NCBI GenBank assembly: GCA_024636585.1
Contig: JAGXGS010000035.1
Location: forward strand, 26,711-90,710
Length of the DNA: 64,000 nucleotides
DNA from: Thiogranum sp.
GTDB lineage: Bacteria; Pseudomonadota; Gammaproteobacteria; DSM-19610
Direction: 5' to 3'
How positions within the stretch are numbered: the first letter of the stretch is position 1; every line of letters begins with the position of its first letter. The notes under the pieces are model-generated. The model was not told the origin of the DNA and did no database searches. It was given only the letters and a program-made list of their open reading frames with translations. The translations under genes were made by a program, and so were the position numbers. Below are positions 28,292 to 36,875 of this stretch, one piece after another.

Positions 28292-28411
28292 TGTATAACA
28301 TTTTGAAAAACAAATATATTATTTGCCTGAATAGTTTCTGGCACATGCCTTGCTTTAGCCGTAAATGATGACCATAGCGCGATTCACGGTTTTACCCAAC
28401 CAAGGGTTTGA

Positions 28412-28437
28412 CGCGGCATACCTGCCGCGTTTTTTTT
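28412..28437 (+). terminator. Orphan + strand intrinsic terminator
   Basis: CGCGGCA/TGCCGCG (28412-28418 with 28423-28429), loop TACC, eight T. Both neighbouring genes run on the minus strand, so no annotated gene ends here. The T run is on the + side only. This implies a short + strand transcript starting somewhere in 28150-28400, perhaps a small RNA. The rest of the 401-base gap (28078-28478) holds the feo promoter, the Fur box and a palindrome. Confidence 0.8.
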
Positions 28438-28478
28438 GCCTGTGAGAAAGATCAGGCCGCAGTGACCACCGCTGTTCC

Positions 28479-30221
28479 CTAGCTGGCGCATTCCTGGAAT
28501 ACCCGCTTATCGCAGTTTTCACAGCGTTTGGGATCCAGTCGCGTGAATATCTCCGCTATCGCATCGCTCTTGGTACGGAATATATTTTCCGCTCCGATGG
28601 CATCGACGTACCCGCTCTTGCGCAAGGGCTCGCACAGGCCTTCCTTGACGTTGCACAGGTATAAGCCGCCACCGTAGTTGCGCAACCGACGCGCGTGTTG
28701 CGCGAGCAATTCCATGCCGGCACTGTCGATGAAATTAATGCCGCTGGCGATGATCAGCAAATGATTGCGCCTGGGATCGCGCTGTTCAAAAAGATGAAAG
28801 CTTTCCGCAACGTGGCTGACAGCGCCGAAGAACAGCGAGCCATCGAGTCGGATGATGCGCAGTTGTGGGCATTCGGTCAGACCCGTCTTGACCACCATGG
28901 TGTGACGCGGATTGGCAGGATCGGGCGTAACGGTGTAGACGCGCGGCTTCGCGGTGCGGTTCAGGTACAACACCAGCGACAGGATTACCCCGGCGTAGAT
29001 AGCGAATTCGAGTTCCGCGAACAGCGTCGCCAGAAAGGTTACCAGCAGCACCGCAGAGTCGGATCGGGTGGTTCTGAGGATGATCCTGATATGGTGGAAG
29101 TCGATCAGGTTGTAGGCGACCAGCAGAATAACCGCGGCCATTGCCGGAATCGGCAGATATGCTGTCAGTGGCGCAACTAACAGCAGGATTGCGGCCAGCA
29201 TCAGAGCAGCAAATATTGCTGCCATCGGCGTCTGCGCACCGGCCGCATAGTTAATGCCGGAACGGGTGAACGAACCCGAGCCGGCATAACTCGAGAAGAA
29301 ACTGCCGACCAGATTGGACAGGCCTTGGCCGATAAATTCCTGATTGCCATTGATGCGCTGCTCGGATTTTGCCGCCACTGATCGCGCGATGGAGACTGCT
29401 TCGATCAGACCCAGCATCGCGATCGCCAGCGCTCCCGGCGCCAGCATTTTCAGTGTCGCCAGGGAGAAGTCCGGGCGCGATAAAGGCGGCAGATGGGCGG
29501 GTAGTGAGCCAATCAGCCGGACGTCATGTGCGGCACCATCCAGGGCCAGGCTCAGCACACTGCCGATCACCAGGGCAAACAACATGCCGGGCCAGCTGGG
29601 GCGATAGTGCTTGATAAGGAGCGCGCTCACCAGCGTCGCGCTGGCTACAGCTACCGCAAACACATTGATGTCCGCCAGCTGGTGATACAGATCCATCCAC
29701 GTGTGCAGAAACGACGCGCCGGCTGGCAGGTTGACACCCAGATAGTGCTTGAGCTGACTGGTCGCAATCAGGATCGCCGCCCCGGCGGTAAAGCCGATTA
29801 CTACGCTGTGGGAAATGAAATTCACCAGAGCGCCCATGCGCGCCAGTCCGAGGATAAATTGATAGGCACCGGCGAGGAAAGTGAGCGTCAGGGCCAGGCT
29901 AATGTATCCGGCGCTGCCGGGTTCGGCGAACGGCGCGATGGTTGTGAATACGACAATCGAAATGGCAGTCGTCGGTCCAGAAATCAGGTGATGCGAGGAA
30001 CCGAATAACGCAGCCACGATCGGCGTCACAATGGCGGTATACAAGCCATACTGCGGTGGCAGGCCGGCGATCAGTGCAAATGCGACGCCCTGCGGGAGCA
30101 CGATCACAGCGCCGGTCAGGCCCGCCATCAGATCGGCAACCAGCGAGCGCCGATTGATCATAGATGCCCAGTGCAGGAACGGAAAGATCCTGGCCCAGTG
30201 GATGGTCTTCGGCGAACTCAT
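28479..30221 (-). CDS. SulP family anion (sulfate) permease with STAS domain
   Basis: 580 aa. An N-terminal transport domain with about 10-14 membrane helices begins DLMAGLTGAVIVLPQGVAFALIAGLPPQYGLYTA, the SulP signature, with FGSSHHLISGPTTA. A cytoplasmic C-terminal STAS domain (LDGSLFFGAVSHV...FIDSAGMELL) regulates it. Substrates in this family include sulfate, bicarbonate and dicarboxylates, and the sequence does not decide between them. An unusual tail reads RCENCDKRVFQECAS, three Cys that could bind metal. It stands alone, convergent with nothing and upstream of tRNA-Leu on the same strand. Confidence 0.9.
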   Translation of the reverse strand: MSSPKTIHWARIFPFLHWASMINRRSLVADLMAGLTGAVIVLPQGVAFALIAGLPPQYGLYTAIVTPIVAALFGSSHHLISGPTTAISIVVFTTIAPFAEPGSAGYISLALTLTFLAGAYQFILGLARMGALVNFISHSVVIGFTAGAAILIATSQLKHYLGVNLPAGASFLHTWMDLYHQLADINVFAVAVASATLVSALLIKHYRPSWPGMLFALVIGSVLSLALDGAAHDVRLIGSLPAHLPPLSRPDFSLATLKMLAPGALAIAMLGLIEAVSIARSVAAKSEQRINGNQEFIGQGLSNLVGSFFSSYAGSGSFTRSGINYAAGAQTPMAAIFAALMLAAILLLVAPLTAYLPIPAMAAVILLVAYNLIDFHHIRIILRTTRSDSAVLLVTFLATLFAELEFAIYAGVILSLVLYLNRTAKPRVYTVTPDPANPRHTMVVKTGLTECPQLRIIRLDGSLFFGAVSHVAESFHLFEQRDPRRNHLLIIASGINFIDSAGMELLAQHARRLRNYGGGLYLCNVKEGLCEPLRKSGYVDAIGAENIFRTKSDAIAEIFTRLDPKRCENCDKRVFQECAS

Positions 30222-30382
30222 AGTGGATGAAATCCTTCGTACTTCGATAAATTCGGATCAACCAACAGCCTGCTTTGCGCAGAGGCGTTGCATTGCGAGC
30301 CGAATCCGAAATGCCTTAACAGCAGCAGGGCTGCCGGTGGTAATTAGCTGGTTTTTCTGGTGCCCGGTGAGGGTATTGAAAT

Positions 30383-30469
30383 TGGTGCCGAGGAGAGGAC
30401 TTGAACCTCCACGGGGTTTCCCCCACTAGCACCTGAAGCTAGCGTGTCTACCAATTTCACCACCTCGGC
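30383..30469 (-). tRNA. leuT: tRNA-Leu (CAG), CCA encoded
   Basis: 87 bases on the minus strand. The acceptor stem is GCCGAGG/CCTCGGC with discriminator A and an encoded CCA. The D-arm contains AATTGGTAGAC, and the anticodon loop reads CTTCAGG with anticodon CAG. The long variable arm and the T-arm GGTTCAAGTCC are present. All features match bacterial tRNA-Leu. It is isolated. Confidence 0.95.
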
Positions 30470-30507
30470 ATGACTGACCAGCAGAACGCCGATACAGCAA
30501 GCCGCGA

Positions 30508-30536
30508 ACTTTACCGCTCGTGCGCGTCCGTGTCAA
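30508..30536 (-). promoter_or_regulatory. Promoter of tRNA-Leu
   Basis: Minus strand: a perfect TTGACA (30536-30531), exactly 17 bases, and TAAAGT (30513-30508). The start would fall near 30500, about 30 bases before the mature tRNA 5' end. Confidence 0.75.
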
Positions 30537-30577
30537 TTTCGTTTTCCTTTGCGGGCCAAGTTGGTTAGCATGCGCGG

Positions 30578-32860
30578 ATGACAAAAAAGCCTGAGAAGAA
30601 AGTGCGCTTTACGGTGGATCCCCATGCCGAGCGCGAAGCGTCCAAGTACGAAAGCCCGATCCCGAGCCGGGAATTCATCCTTGCACTGCTGAAAGAAGCC
30701 GACCGTCTAATGACGCGCGAAGAGCTTACCGCCGCCTGTAATCTGACGGAGGAGGGCGATGTCGAGGCAATGCGCCGGCGACTGCGCGCCATGGAACGTG
30801 ATGGACAGTTGTTGCGCAACCGGCGCGGCGGCTATGGACTTGTGGAGCGCATGGACATGGTGCGCGGCCGTATCATCGGGCATCCGGACGGCTTCGGCTT
30901 CCTGGTGCCGGACGAAGGCGGCGATGACCTGTTCATGTCACCGCGTGAAATGCGCATGGTGCTGAACGGGGACCGGGTAGTGGCTCGGGTGACCGGGATC
31001 GACCGGCGCGGCCGTCGCGAGGGCAGTGTCGTCGAAGTGCTGGAGCGCAACACCCATCGGGTGGTGGGCCGCATCTACTTCGAGCGCGGTATCAGCTTCG
31101 TAGATCCGGATCACAAACGTTTGACGCAGGAAATCCAGATTCCGCCCGAAGATACCGGCGGTGCCGAACACGGTCAGTTTGTTACCGCAGAAATCATCGC
31201 TCAACCCAGTCGCCGCGCCGGGCCGATCGGACGGGTCGTCGAGGTCATTGGCGATCATATGGCGCCGGGCATGGAAATCGATGTAGCGATCCGGGCGCAC
31301 GAGTTGCCGCTCGAGTGGCCGGACGCGGTCGAGGATGAAATTCAGCACCTCGCAGAAACGGTTCCGGCGGAAGCCGCGCGTGAACGCGAGGATCTGCGCG
31401 AGCTGCCCCTGGTTACTATCGACGGTGCTGATTCCCGCGATTTCGATGATGCCGTGTTCTGCAAGCGTACGCCGCGGGGCTGGCGCCTCACTGTGGCGAT
31501 TGCCGATGTGTCGCATTACGTCAAGCCCGGCACTGCGCTCGATACCGAAGGTCAACTGCGTGGCAACTCGGTGTATTTCCCCGAGCGGGTGATCCCGATG
31601 TTACCCGAAGTGCTGTCAAACGGTCTGTGCTCGCTGAATCCGGATGTCGATCGGCTGTGCATGGTCTGCGAGATGTATGTGGACGAGGAGGGCAAGATTA
31701 CCCGTTCACGTTTCACCGATGCGGTGATGCGATCGCATGCGCGACTGACGTATGACGAGGTTGCCGCGATGCTGATCGACGGCGATCAGGCGCTGCGCGC
31801 GAAGTATGCGGGCGTGATCGACAACCTCGAACAGTTGCATGCGTTATATAAAGTTCTTCGGAAGATTCGCAGCAAACGCGGCGCGATTGATTTCGAAACC
31901 ACCGAGACGCGCATTGCCTTCGGTGCCGATCGCAAGATTGAACGGATCGTGCCGGTGGTGCGCAACGATGCGCACAAGATTATCGAAGAATGCATGATTG
32001 CCGCGAATGTGTGCACGGCGCGTTTTCTTGGCCGGCACAAGATGCCGACGCTGTATCGGGTTCACGAGGGACCGCAGGCTGACAAGCTGACCGACCTGCG
32101 GGAATTTCTTGGCGAACTGGGTCTGTCGCTGGGTGGTGGTGACAAGCCGCGAGCCGGTGATTATGCAAAACTGCTGAAATCCATCCAGACACGGCCGGAT
32201 GCGCATCTGATTCAGACCGTCATGTTGCGGTCTATGTCGCAGGCGCGCTACAGCCCGGACAACATCGGGCATTTCGGACTGGCGCACGATGATTACCTGC
32301 ACTTCACTTCGCCGATCCGACGCTATCCGGATCTGCTGGTGCATCGGGCTATTCGTCATCATCTGTATGCCGAGGACAAATCGCCCCGGGCATTTGCATA
32401 CACAACCAGTGATATGCAGTCGCTGGGCGAACACTGCTCCATGACCGAGCGACGTGCTGATGAAGCCACTCGCGATGCCGTCGACTGGCTGAAGTGTGAA
32501 TACATGCTCGATAAGGTCGGTGAGGAATACGACGGTATTATTACCAGCGTCACCTCATTTGGCATTTTTGTCGAACTGCAGGAAATATACGTCGAAGGGC
32601 TGGTTCACATCACCGCGCTGCAGAACGATTACTACCACTTTGACCCCGCCGGTCATCGCCTCCGTGGCGATCGCACCGGGCGCATGTATCGGCTGGGTGA
32701 TGCAGTGCAGGTAAAAGTGGTTCGGGTAGATCTTGACGAGCGCAAAATGGATTTCGAGCTGGCAGCCTCTGCGCAATCAGAGGCGGAGAAAGAGATTGAG
32801 AAGGCAGCGCCGAAATCCGGGCGTAGAAAAACCCGTAGCAAACGAAGGAGACAGAAATGA
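30578..32860 (+). CDS. rnr: Ribonuclease R
   Basis: A 760 aa 3'-5' exoribonuclease that degrades structured RNA. An N-terminal winged helix (residues about 25-90) precedes two cold-shock domains and the RNB catalytic domain with the metal-binding motif DGADSRDFDDAV. The S1 domain (YDGIITSVTSFGIFVEL) is followed by a short basic tail (KSGRRKTRSKRRRQK) that helps it act on folded RNA. Its stop overlaps the following lipoprotein start (ATGA). Gene order rnr then rlmB is common in gammaproteobacteria, with a lipoprotein inserted between them here. Confidence 0.96.
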   Translation: MTKKPEKKVRFTVDPHAEREASKYESPIPSREFILALLKEADRLMTREELTAACNLTEEGDVEAMRRRLRAMERDGQLLRNRRGGYGLVERMDMVRGRIIGHPDGFGFLVPDEGGDDLFMSPREMRMVLNGDRVVARVTGIDRRGRREGSVVEVLERNTHRVVGRIYFERGISFVDPDHKRLTQEIQIPPEDTGGAEHGQFVTAEIIAQPSRRAGPIGRVVEVIGDHMAPGMEIDVAIRAHELPLEWPDAVEDEIQHLAETVPAEAAREREDLRELPLVTIDGADSRDFDDAVFCKRTPRGWRLTVAIADVSHYVKPGTALDTEGQLRGNSVYFPERVIPMLPEVLSNGLCSLNPDVDRLCMVCEMYVDEEGKITRSRFTDAVMRSHARLTYDEVAAMLIDGDQALRAKYAGVIDNLEQLHALYKVLRKIRSKRGAIDFETTETRIAFGADRKIERIVPVVRNDAHKIIEECMIAANVCTARFLGRHKMPTLYRVHEGPQADKLTDLREFLGELGLSLGGGDKPRAGDYAKLLKSIQTRPDAHLIQTVMLRSMSQARYSPDNIGHFGLAHDDYLHFTSPIRRYPDLLVHRAIRHHLYAEDKSPRAFAYTTSDMQSLGEHCSMTERRADEATRDAVDWLKCEYMLDKVGEEYDGIITSVTSFGIFVELQEIYVEGLVHITALQNDYYHFDPAGHRLRGDRTGRMYRLGDAVQVKVVRVDLDERKMDFELAASAQSEAEKEIEKAAPKSGRRKTRSKRRRQK

Positions 32861-33507
32861 GTCTGGTAAAATATTCAGTTATTGGTGTGGTTTTGTTGGG
32901 TCTCACCGGCTGCGCCACTGATGATCCAAACCGGCGCGCCAAGACCGGTGCAGCGGTGGGTGCTATTACCGGAGCAGTGCTGGGCAGCCAGGTCAGCGGC
33001 GGTCCCAAGGGTGCTGTGGCGGGTGCGATCGTAGGCGGAATCGCCGGTGGTTCGGTAGGCAACTACATGGATCAGCAGCAACGCGATTTTGAAGCTGCGC
33101 TGGCTGAAGAGCAGCGTCAGAACGACCTGGAAATCCAGCGCATGCAGGATGAAACGCTGAAGATCGATGTGTCTAATGAAGTGTCATTCGACTTTGATAG
33201 CGCGAATCTCAAACCGGCGTTCACAACAACTCTGGACAAGGTTGCAAGAGTTCTGCAGCGTTATCCGAAGACCACCGTTACTATCGTTGGGCATACCGAC
33301 AGCACCGGTTCCGAGGCTTATAATCAGCAGCTTTCGGAGCGCCGGGCGCGTAATGTCGCGGACTATCTGATCGGTCGCGGCGTCCTTGCCGAACGGATGT
33401 TCTCTCTCGGACAGGGCGAGTCCCAGCCGCGTGCCACGAACGCGACCGAGGCGGGTCGCCAGCTCAACCGTCGGGTCGAGATTCTGGTTCAGCCGATCGT
33501 TGAGTAA
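32857..33507 (+). CDS. OmpA-family peptidoglycan-binding lipoprotein with glycine zipper
   Basis: 216 aa. The lipobox is LTGCAT (Cys near residue 19). A Gly/Ala-rich glycine-zipper segment (VGAITGAVLGSQVSGG...AIVGGIAGGSVGNYM) is followed by a charged helix and an OmpA C-terminal domain with VGHTDSTGS and LSERRARNVADYL, which bind peptidoglycan. It resembles YiaD-type lipoproteins. The ATG overlaps the rnr stop by four bases, so its expression is tied to rnr. This is a less usual partner for an RNase. Confidence 0.9.
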   Translation: MSLVKYSVIGVVLLGLTGCATDDPNRRAKTGAAVGAITGAVLGSQVSGGPKGAVAGAIVGGIAGGSVGNYMDQQQRDFEAALAEEQRQNDLEIQRMQDETLKIDVSNEVSFDFDSANLKPAFTTTLDKVARVLQRYPKTTVTIVGHTDSTGSEAYNQQLSERRARNVADYLIGRGVLAERMFSLGQGESQPRATNATEAGRQLNRRVEILVQPIVE

Positions 33508-33549
33508 GTATCGGCAAGTCGTTTCGGCCAGATCTCGCAGTGTTGCCTC

Positions 33550-34293
33550 ATGAATAAGGCCGAGCATGTGTTCGGCGTGCATGCGGTGCGCGGCGTTCTG
33601 CAGCGCAATCCGGAGCGCATCGCACTGTTGATGGTCCTGGAGTCGCGTGGAGACGCGCGCATCGAGGAGCTTCTGCAGCTGGCAACGACCGCCAGCGTAC
33701 CCTTGCGCCGGGTGTCGCGTCGTGAACTCGACGACGAGGTGCCGGGCGTCAGTCACCAGGGTGTCGTGGCACTGATCGGAAGTGCGCCGAACCTCGGGGA
33801 GCAGGACCTGCCGCAACTGCTGGCCGGTCTGGACCATCCGCCTTTTCTGTTGATTCTCGATGGCATACAGGATCCGCATAATCTCGGCGCCTGTTTACGG
33901 AGTGCCGACGCAGCGGGCGTGGATGCGGTGATTCTTCCCAAGGACCGGTCCGTGCCGCTGAATGCCACGGTACGCAAGGTCGCTTGCGGGGCGGCAGAAG
34001 CGGTACCGGTGATACGGGTTACCAACCTGGCGCGCACGCTGCGCACGCTGCGCGATGCCGGCGTGTGGCTGTATGGGGCGGCGGGGGATGCCACGCAGTC
34101 AGTGTATGAAACCGACCTGGGTGGTCCGATCGCACTGCTGCTGGGCGGCGAAGGCAAAGGACTGCGGCGTCTGACCCGTGAACACTGCGACGGCCTGGTA
34201 TCGATTCCCATGGCCGGCTCGGTGAGCAGCCTGAATGTGTCGGTGGCGACCGGGATCTGCCTGTTTGAAGCGCGCCGCCAGCGTCAGGCATAG
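33550..34293 (+). CDS. rlmB: 23S rRNA (guanosine-2251-2'-O)-methyltransferase
   Basis: A 247 aa SPOUT-class enzyme that methylates G2251 in the P loop of 23S rRNA. An N-terminal substrate-binding domain (residues 1-75, VFGVHAVRGVLQ) is joined to the knotted domain with LDGIQDPHNLGACLRSADAAGVDAVI (motif 1), GGEGKGLRRL (motif 2) and PMAGSVSSLNVSVATGICLFE (motif 3). It lies downstream of rnr, as in E. coli. Confidence 0.95.
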   Translation: MNKAEHVFGVHAVRGVLQRNPERIALLMVLESRGDARIEELLQLATTASVPLRRVSRRELDDEVPGVSHQGVVALIGSAPNLGEQDLPQLLAGLDHPPFLLILDGIQDPHNLGACLRSADAAGVDAVILPKDRSVPLNATVRKVACGAAEAVPVIRVTNLARTLRTLRDAGVWLYGAAGDATQSVYETDLGGPIALLLGGEGKGLRRLTREHCDGLVSIPMAGSVSSLNVSVATGICLFEARRQRQA

Positions 34294-34327
34294 CCTGTCT
34301 CCCGCTGAACTTTACGCAGGCCGTTGC

Positions 34328-34356
34328 TTGCGGGTTGAAGCATTCCTGCGTAGAAT
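34328..34356 (+). promoter_or_regulatory. Promoter of the rpsF operon
   Basis: TTGCGG (34328-34333), 17 bases and TAGAAT (34351-34356). The start would be near 34363, leaving a leader of about 70 bases that contains the S6:S18-like motif. Confidence 0.6.
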
Positions 34357-34383
34357 GCCATCGTTTTACGCGCGTCCGCGCGC

Positions 34384-34429
34384 CTCCTTGCCCTTCGCTT
34401 CGGCGGAGAGCTGCTAAATCCGAAAGGAG
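34384..34429 (+). promoter_or_regulatory. S6:S18-type ribosomal protein leader motif
   Basis: CTCCTT (34384-34389) pairs with AAGGAG (34424-34429), which is the rpsF ribosome site. Inside is a hairpin TTCGC-TTCG-GCGGA (34394-34407) capped by a UUCG loop. An unpaired CCG (34420-34422) sits beside the outer stem. This matches the known S6:S18 autoregulatory motif, in which the S6-S18 pair binds the CCG and shuts off translation. It was drawn by eye and needs a covariance-model test. Confidence 0.6.
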
Positions 34430-34434
34430 CTACA

Positions 34435-34923
34435 ATGCGTCATTACGAAATAGTGTTCATGGTCCACCCGGACCAGAGCGAGCAAGTCCCTGCCATGGTG
34501 GAACGTTATCGTTCGACCATCGAAACCTCCGGTGGAGCAATACATCGTCTGGAGGACTGGGGTCGCCGCCAGCTCGCATATCCGATACAGAAACTCGCCA
34601 AAGCCCACTACGTGCTGATGAATATCGAGTGCGACACCGAAACGTTGAACGAGCTGGAAAGCGCGTTCCGCTTCAATGATGCCGTACTGCGTAACCTGAT
34701 CATTTCGCGCAAGGAAGCCGTGACCGATCCTTCGTTCCTGGTAAAACGCGGTGATGACCGGGAAGACCGCGAGGAAGCGCCGCGTCGTCGCAGCAGCAGT
34801 GATGACGAGTCTGGTACGCCGGAAACGAAAGACGAGGCGCAGGCCAAAGACAGCGATACCGGTTCCGCTTCCGATTCCGATTCCGATTCCGATTCCGATT
34901 CAGAGGAACGTGCAGGCGCCTGA
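34435..34923 (+). CDS. rpsF: 30S ribosomal protein S6 with long acidic Ser-Asp tail
   Basis: 162 aa. The ferredoxin-like S6 core covers residues 1 to about 95 ([17 protein letters not shown] ... [16 protein letters not shown]). The remaining 65 or so residues are a low-complexity, acidic, charged tail ([15 protein letters not shown] ... [14 protein letters not shown]), longer than the E. coli tail. The Ser-Asp run is written by a TTCCGA hexamer repeat. AAGGAG precedes the ATG and is inside the proposed S6:S18 hairpin. The operon continues with rpsR, a DUF2232 gene and rplI. Confidence 0.95.
   Translation: MRHYEIVFMVHPDQSEQVPAMVERYRSTIETSGGAIHRLEDWGRRQLAYPIQKLAKAHYVLMNIECDTETLNELESAFRFNDAVLRNLIISRKEAVTDPSFLVKRGDDREDREEAPRRRSSSDDESGTPETKDEAQAKDSDTGSASDSDSDSDSDSEERAGA
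34869..34898 (+). repeat. Hexanucleotide tandem repeat inside rpsF
   Basis: Five exact copies of TTCCGA, flanked by one-mismatch copies (TTCCGC before, TTCAGA after). It encodes the alternating Ser-Asp run in the S6 tail. Gain or loss of units would keep the frame. Confidence 0.85.
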
Positions 34924-35031
34924 GCGTCCCTGACCGACTGAACGGATTCGTTCCGTTGAGCCGGGCAGCGAGTTGCACCTGTTAAAGATTCAGGCCGTTG
35001 CATTGCGCGGCTGAGACCAGAGGTTAAAGAT

Positions 35032-35262
35032 ATGTCCCGTTTTTTTCGTCGCCGTAAATTCTGCCGCTTTACTGCGGAAGGCACCAAGGAAATTGATTAC
35101 AAAGATCTTCAGACATTGAAGAATTACGTTTCCGAGACCGGCAAAATCGTGCCGAGCCGGATTACCGGTACCAAGGCAAAATATCAGCGTCAGCTGGCAA
35201 CCGCTGTTAAGCGGGCACGTTTTCTGGCGCTGCTGCCTTACTGCGATTCCCACAAGGGCTGA
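35032..35262 (+). CDS. rpsR: 30S ribosomal protein S18
   Basis: 76 aa, the normal length. The sequence [50 protein letters not shown] is unmistakable. It binds S6 in the platform of the small subunit and is the substrate of RimI, encoded at 13.5 kb. No priB gene lies between rpsF and rpsR, unlike E. coli. Confidence 0.97.
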   Translation: MSRFFRRRKFCRFTAEGTKEIDYKDLQTLKNYVSETGKIVPSRITGTKAKYQRQLATAVKRARFLALLPYCDSHKG

Positions 35263-35301
35263 TAACATGCGGCCGACGGCCGGCGCAGCAGGATTCAGAT
35301 A

Positions 35302-36225
35302 GTGCGAGCGCTGGCTGGTTTTATCGTTGCAGGGTGGTATCAGGCGATACTGGTTATTGTCCTCAGCACCTTGTTGAGTTATCTGGCGCCACCGCTGACT
35401 TCGATCCTGGGTTATGGTGGTGCCGCGGCGCTGGCGCTCTACAGCCTCCACGAGGGGCCTCGGTCCGGCGCAATGGTCATGCTGCTTGCGGCACTGCTGC
35501 TCGGTCTGCTGGCTGAACTGGTGCTGGGACAGGGCCTTGCGGTCGTCGTTGTTTCACTGCTGCTGTGGGTGCCGGTGTGGCTGGCTGCACTGGTACTGCG
35601 GATGACTGCATCGCCGGCAGCAGTCATGCTGGTGCTGACAAGTCTGGCAATGTCAGTTGTGCTGCTGGTATTTGTGCTGCCTGGCGACCCGGTTTCGTGG
35701 TGGCTGAATCACCTGCAGGGCATGGTCGATGCCGTGGTGACGCAGCAGGAACTTGCGGTGGACCGGCAGGCGCTGGACGAATTCATGCAGCAGGTGGCGC
35801 CGTTGATGACCGGGATACTGGCGGCAGGACTGACTTTCGCCGCGTTGACCTGCGTGGTGGTGGGGCGCTGGTGGCAGGCGATGCTGGTTAATCCCGGTGG
35901 CCTGCGCAAGGAGTTTTACGCATTGCGCCTAAACCGGCATCTGTCGCTGTTCGGCATTGCGTTGATCGGCCTGGCGGCATTTGCGCCGGGTGGCGCGGGT
36001 ACACTGGCGCTGCAGGGGGCGCTGATTGTAGCGGTGCCTTTTTTGTTTGTGGGTCTCGCGGTCATACACGCGTCGCTGGCAAACCTGGGTGCATCTAAGG
36101 CCTGGCTGATCGGCACGTATATATTGATGAGCCTGCTGCCACAGGTGTTAATGATGGTGATGGTCGCCGGAGCGCTGGATCCCTGGCTGGATTTGCGCCA
36201 AAGAACCGCAACTAAACTGAATTAA
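35302..36225 (+). CDS. DUF2232 multi-pass membrane protein
   Basis: 307 aa with about eight membrane helices, very rich in Leu, Ala and Val. DUF2232 (YybS-like) proteins often sit between rpsR and rplI in gammaproteobacteria, and their function is unknown. A soluble loop near residues 135-160 (LNHLQGMVDAVVTQQELAVDRQALDEF) is amphipathic. The GTG start at 35302 has AGGATT upstream. The family call rests on position and topology. Confidence 0.75.
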   Translation: MRALAGFIVAGWYQAILVIVLSTLLSYLAPPLTSILGYGGAAALALYSLHEGPRSGAMVMLLAALLLGLLAELVLGQGLAVVVVSLLLWVPVWLAALVLRMTASPAAVMLVLTSLAMSVVLLVFVLPGDPVSWWLNHLQGMVDAVVTQQELAVDRQALDEFMQQVAPLMTGILAAGLTFAALTCVVVGRWWQAMLVNPGGLRKEFYALRLNRHLSLFGIALIGLAAFAPGGAGTLALQGALIVAVPFLFVGLAVIHASLANLGASKAWLIGTYILMSLLPQVLMMVMVAGALDPWLDLRQRTATKLN

Positions 36226-36254
36226 AGCCGCATGAGCAAGGGTAGGGTAGAACG

Positions 36255-36701
36255 ATGGAAGTCATCCTGTTGGAACGAGTAGAAAATCTGGGCAACCTGG
36301 GCGACCGGGTTAATGTGAAACCGGGCTACGGACGTAATTTCCTGATTCCGGGTGGCAAGGCGACGCCCGCCACCGAAGAACATATCAAAGCTTTCGAGGC
36401 TCGCCGCGCGGAACTCGAGGCGGCAGCGGCTACAGCGCGGGAAGCCGCCGAGGCGCGCCGTGAGAAAATGACTGATATGGTCGTGACGATCAAGGCCAAG
36501 GCCGGCGAAGAAGGCAAGCTGTTCGGTTCAGTCGGTAATGCGGACATTGCTGAAGCCCTCAATGCGGCCGGCGTCGAAGTCGAGCGCAGCGAAGTGCGGA
36601 TGCCGGAAGGTCCGTTCCGCCAGATCGGTGAATACATGGTCCCGCTGCACCTGCATACCGATGTGGATGGCGAGATCAAGGTCATAATCGAAGCCGAATA
36701 A
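36255..36701 (+). CDS. rplI: 50S ribosomal protein L9
   Basis: 148 aa. The N-terminal domain [36 protein letters not shown] is diagnostic. A long connecting helix ([25 protein letters not shown]) and the C-terminal RNA-binding domain follow. It is last in the rpsF-rpsR-DUF2232-rplI operon. A hairpin follows at 36713-36741. Confidence 0.97.
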   Translation: MEVILLERVENLGNLGDRVNVKPGYGRNFLIPGGKATPATEEHIKAFEARRAELEAAAATAREAAEARREKMTDMVVTIKAKAGEEGKLFGSVGNADIAEALNAAGVEVERSEVRMPEGPFRQIGEYMVPLHLHTDVDGEIKVIIEAE

Positions 36702-36712
36702 GCGCAGATCTT

Positions 36713-36741
36713 CCCTGCTGCTGCCGGTGGTAGCAGCAGGG
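36713..36741 (+). terminator. Hairpin after rplI
   Basis: CCCTGCTGCT (36713-36722) pairs perfectly with AGCAGCAGGG (36732-36741) over a nine-base loop. There is no T run, so it may act as a partial terminator or 3' stabiliser of the rpsF operon mRNA. Confidence 0.55.
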
Positions 36742-36875
36742 ACACAGCGTCAGAAAAAAATCGGTTTGTGTGGGGTAAACGGGTCCGTAAATTGCGTCCT
36801 TGAGCACCGCGTGCAAGCGTTCTAGTATGCGTGCTCCTACCCACAATGCATTTTACATAGTCAATCGGAGGACGG

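Noticed and set aside
34869..34898. A CRISPR-like repeat
   Set aside because: The units are six bases long with no spacers and lie in frame inside rpsF, so it is a coding microsatellite.
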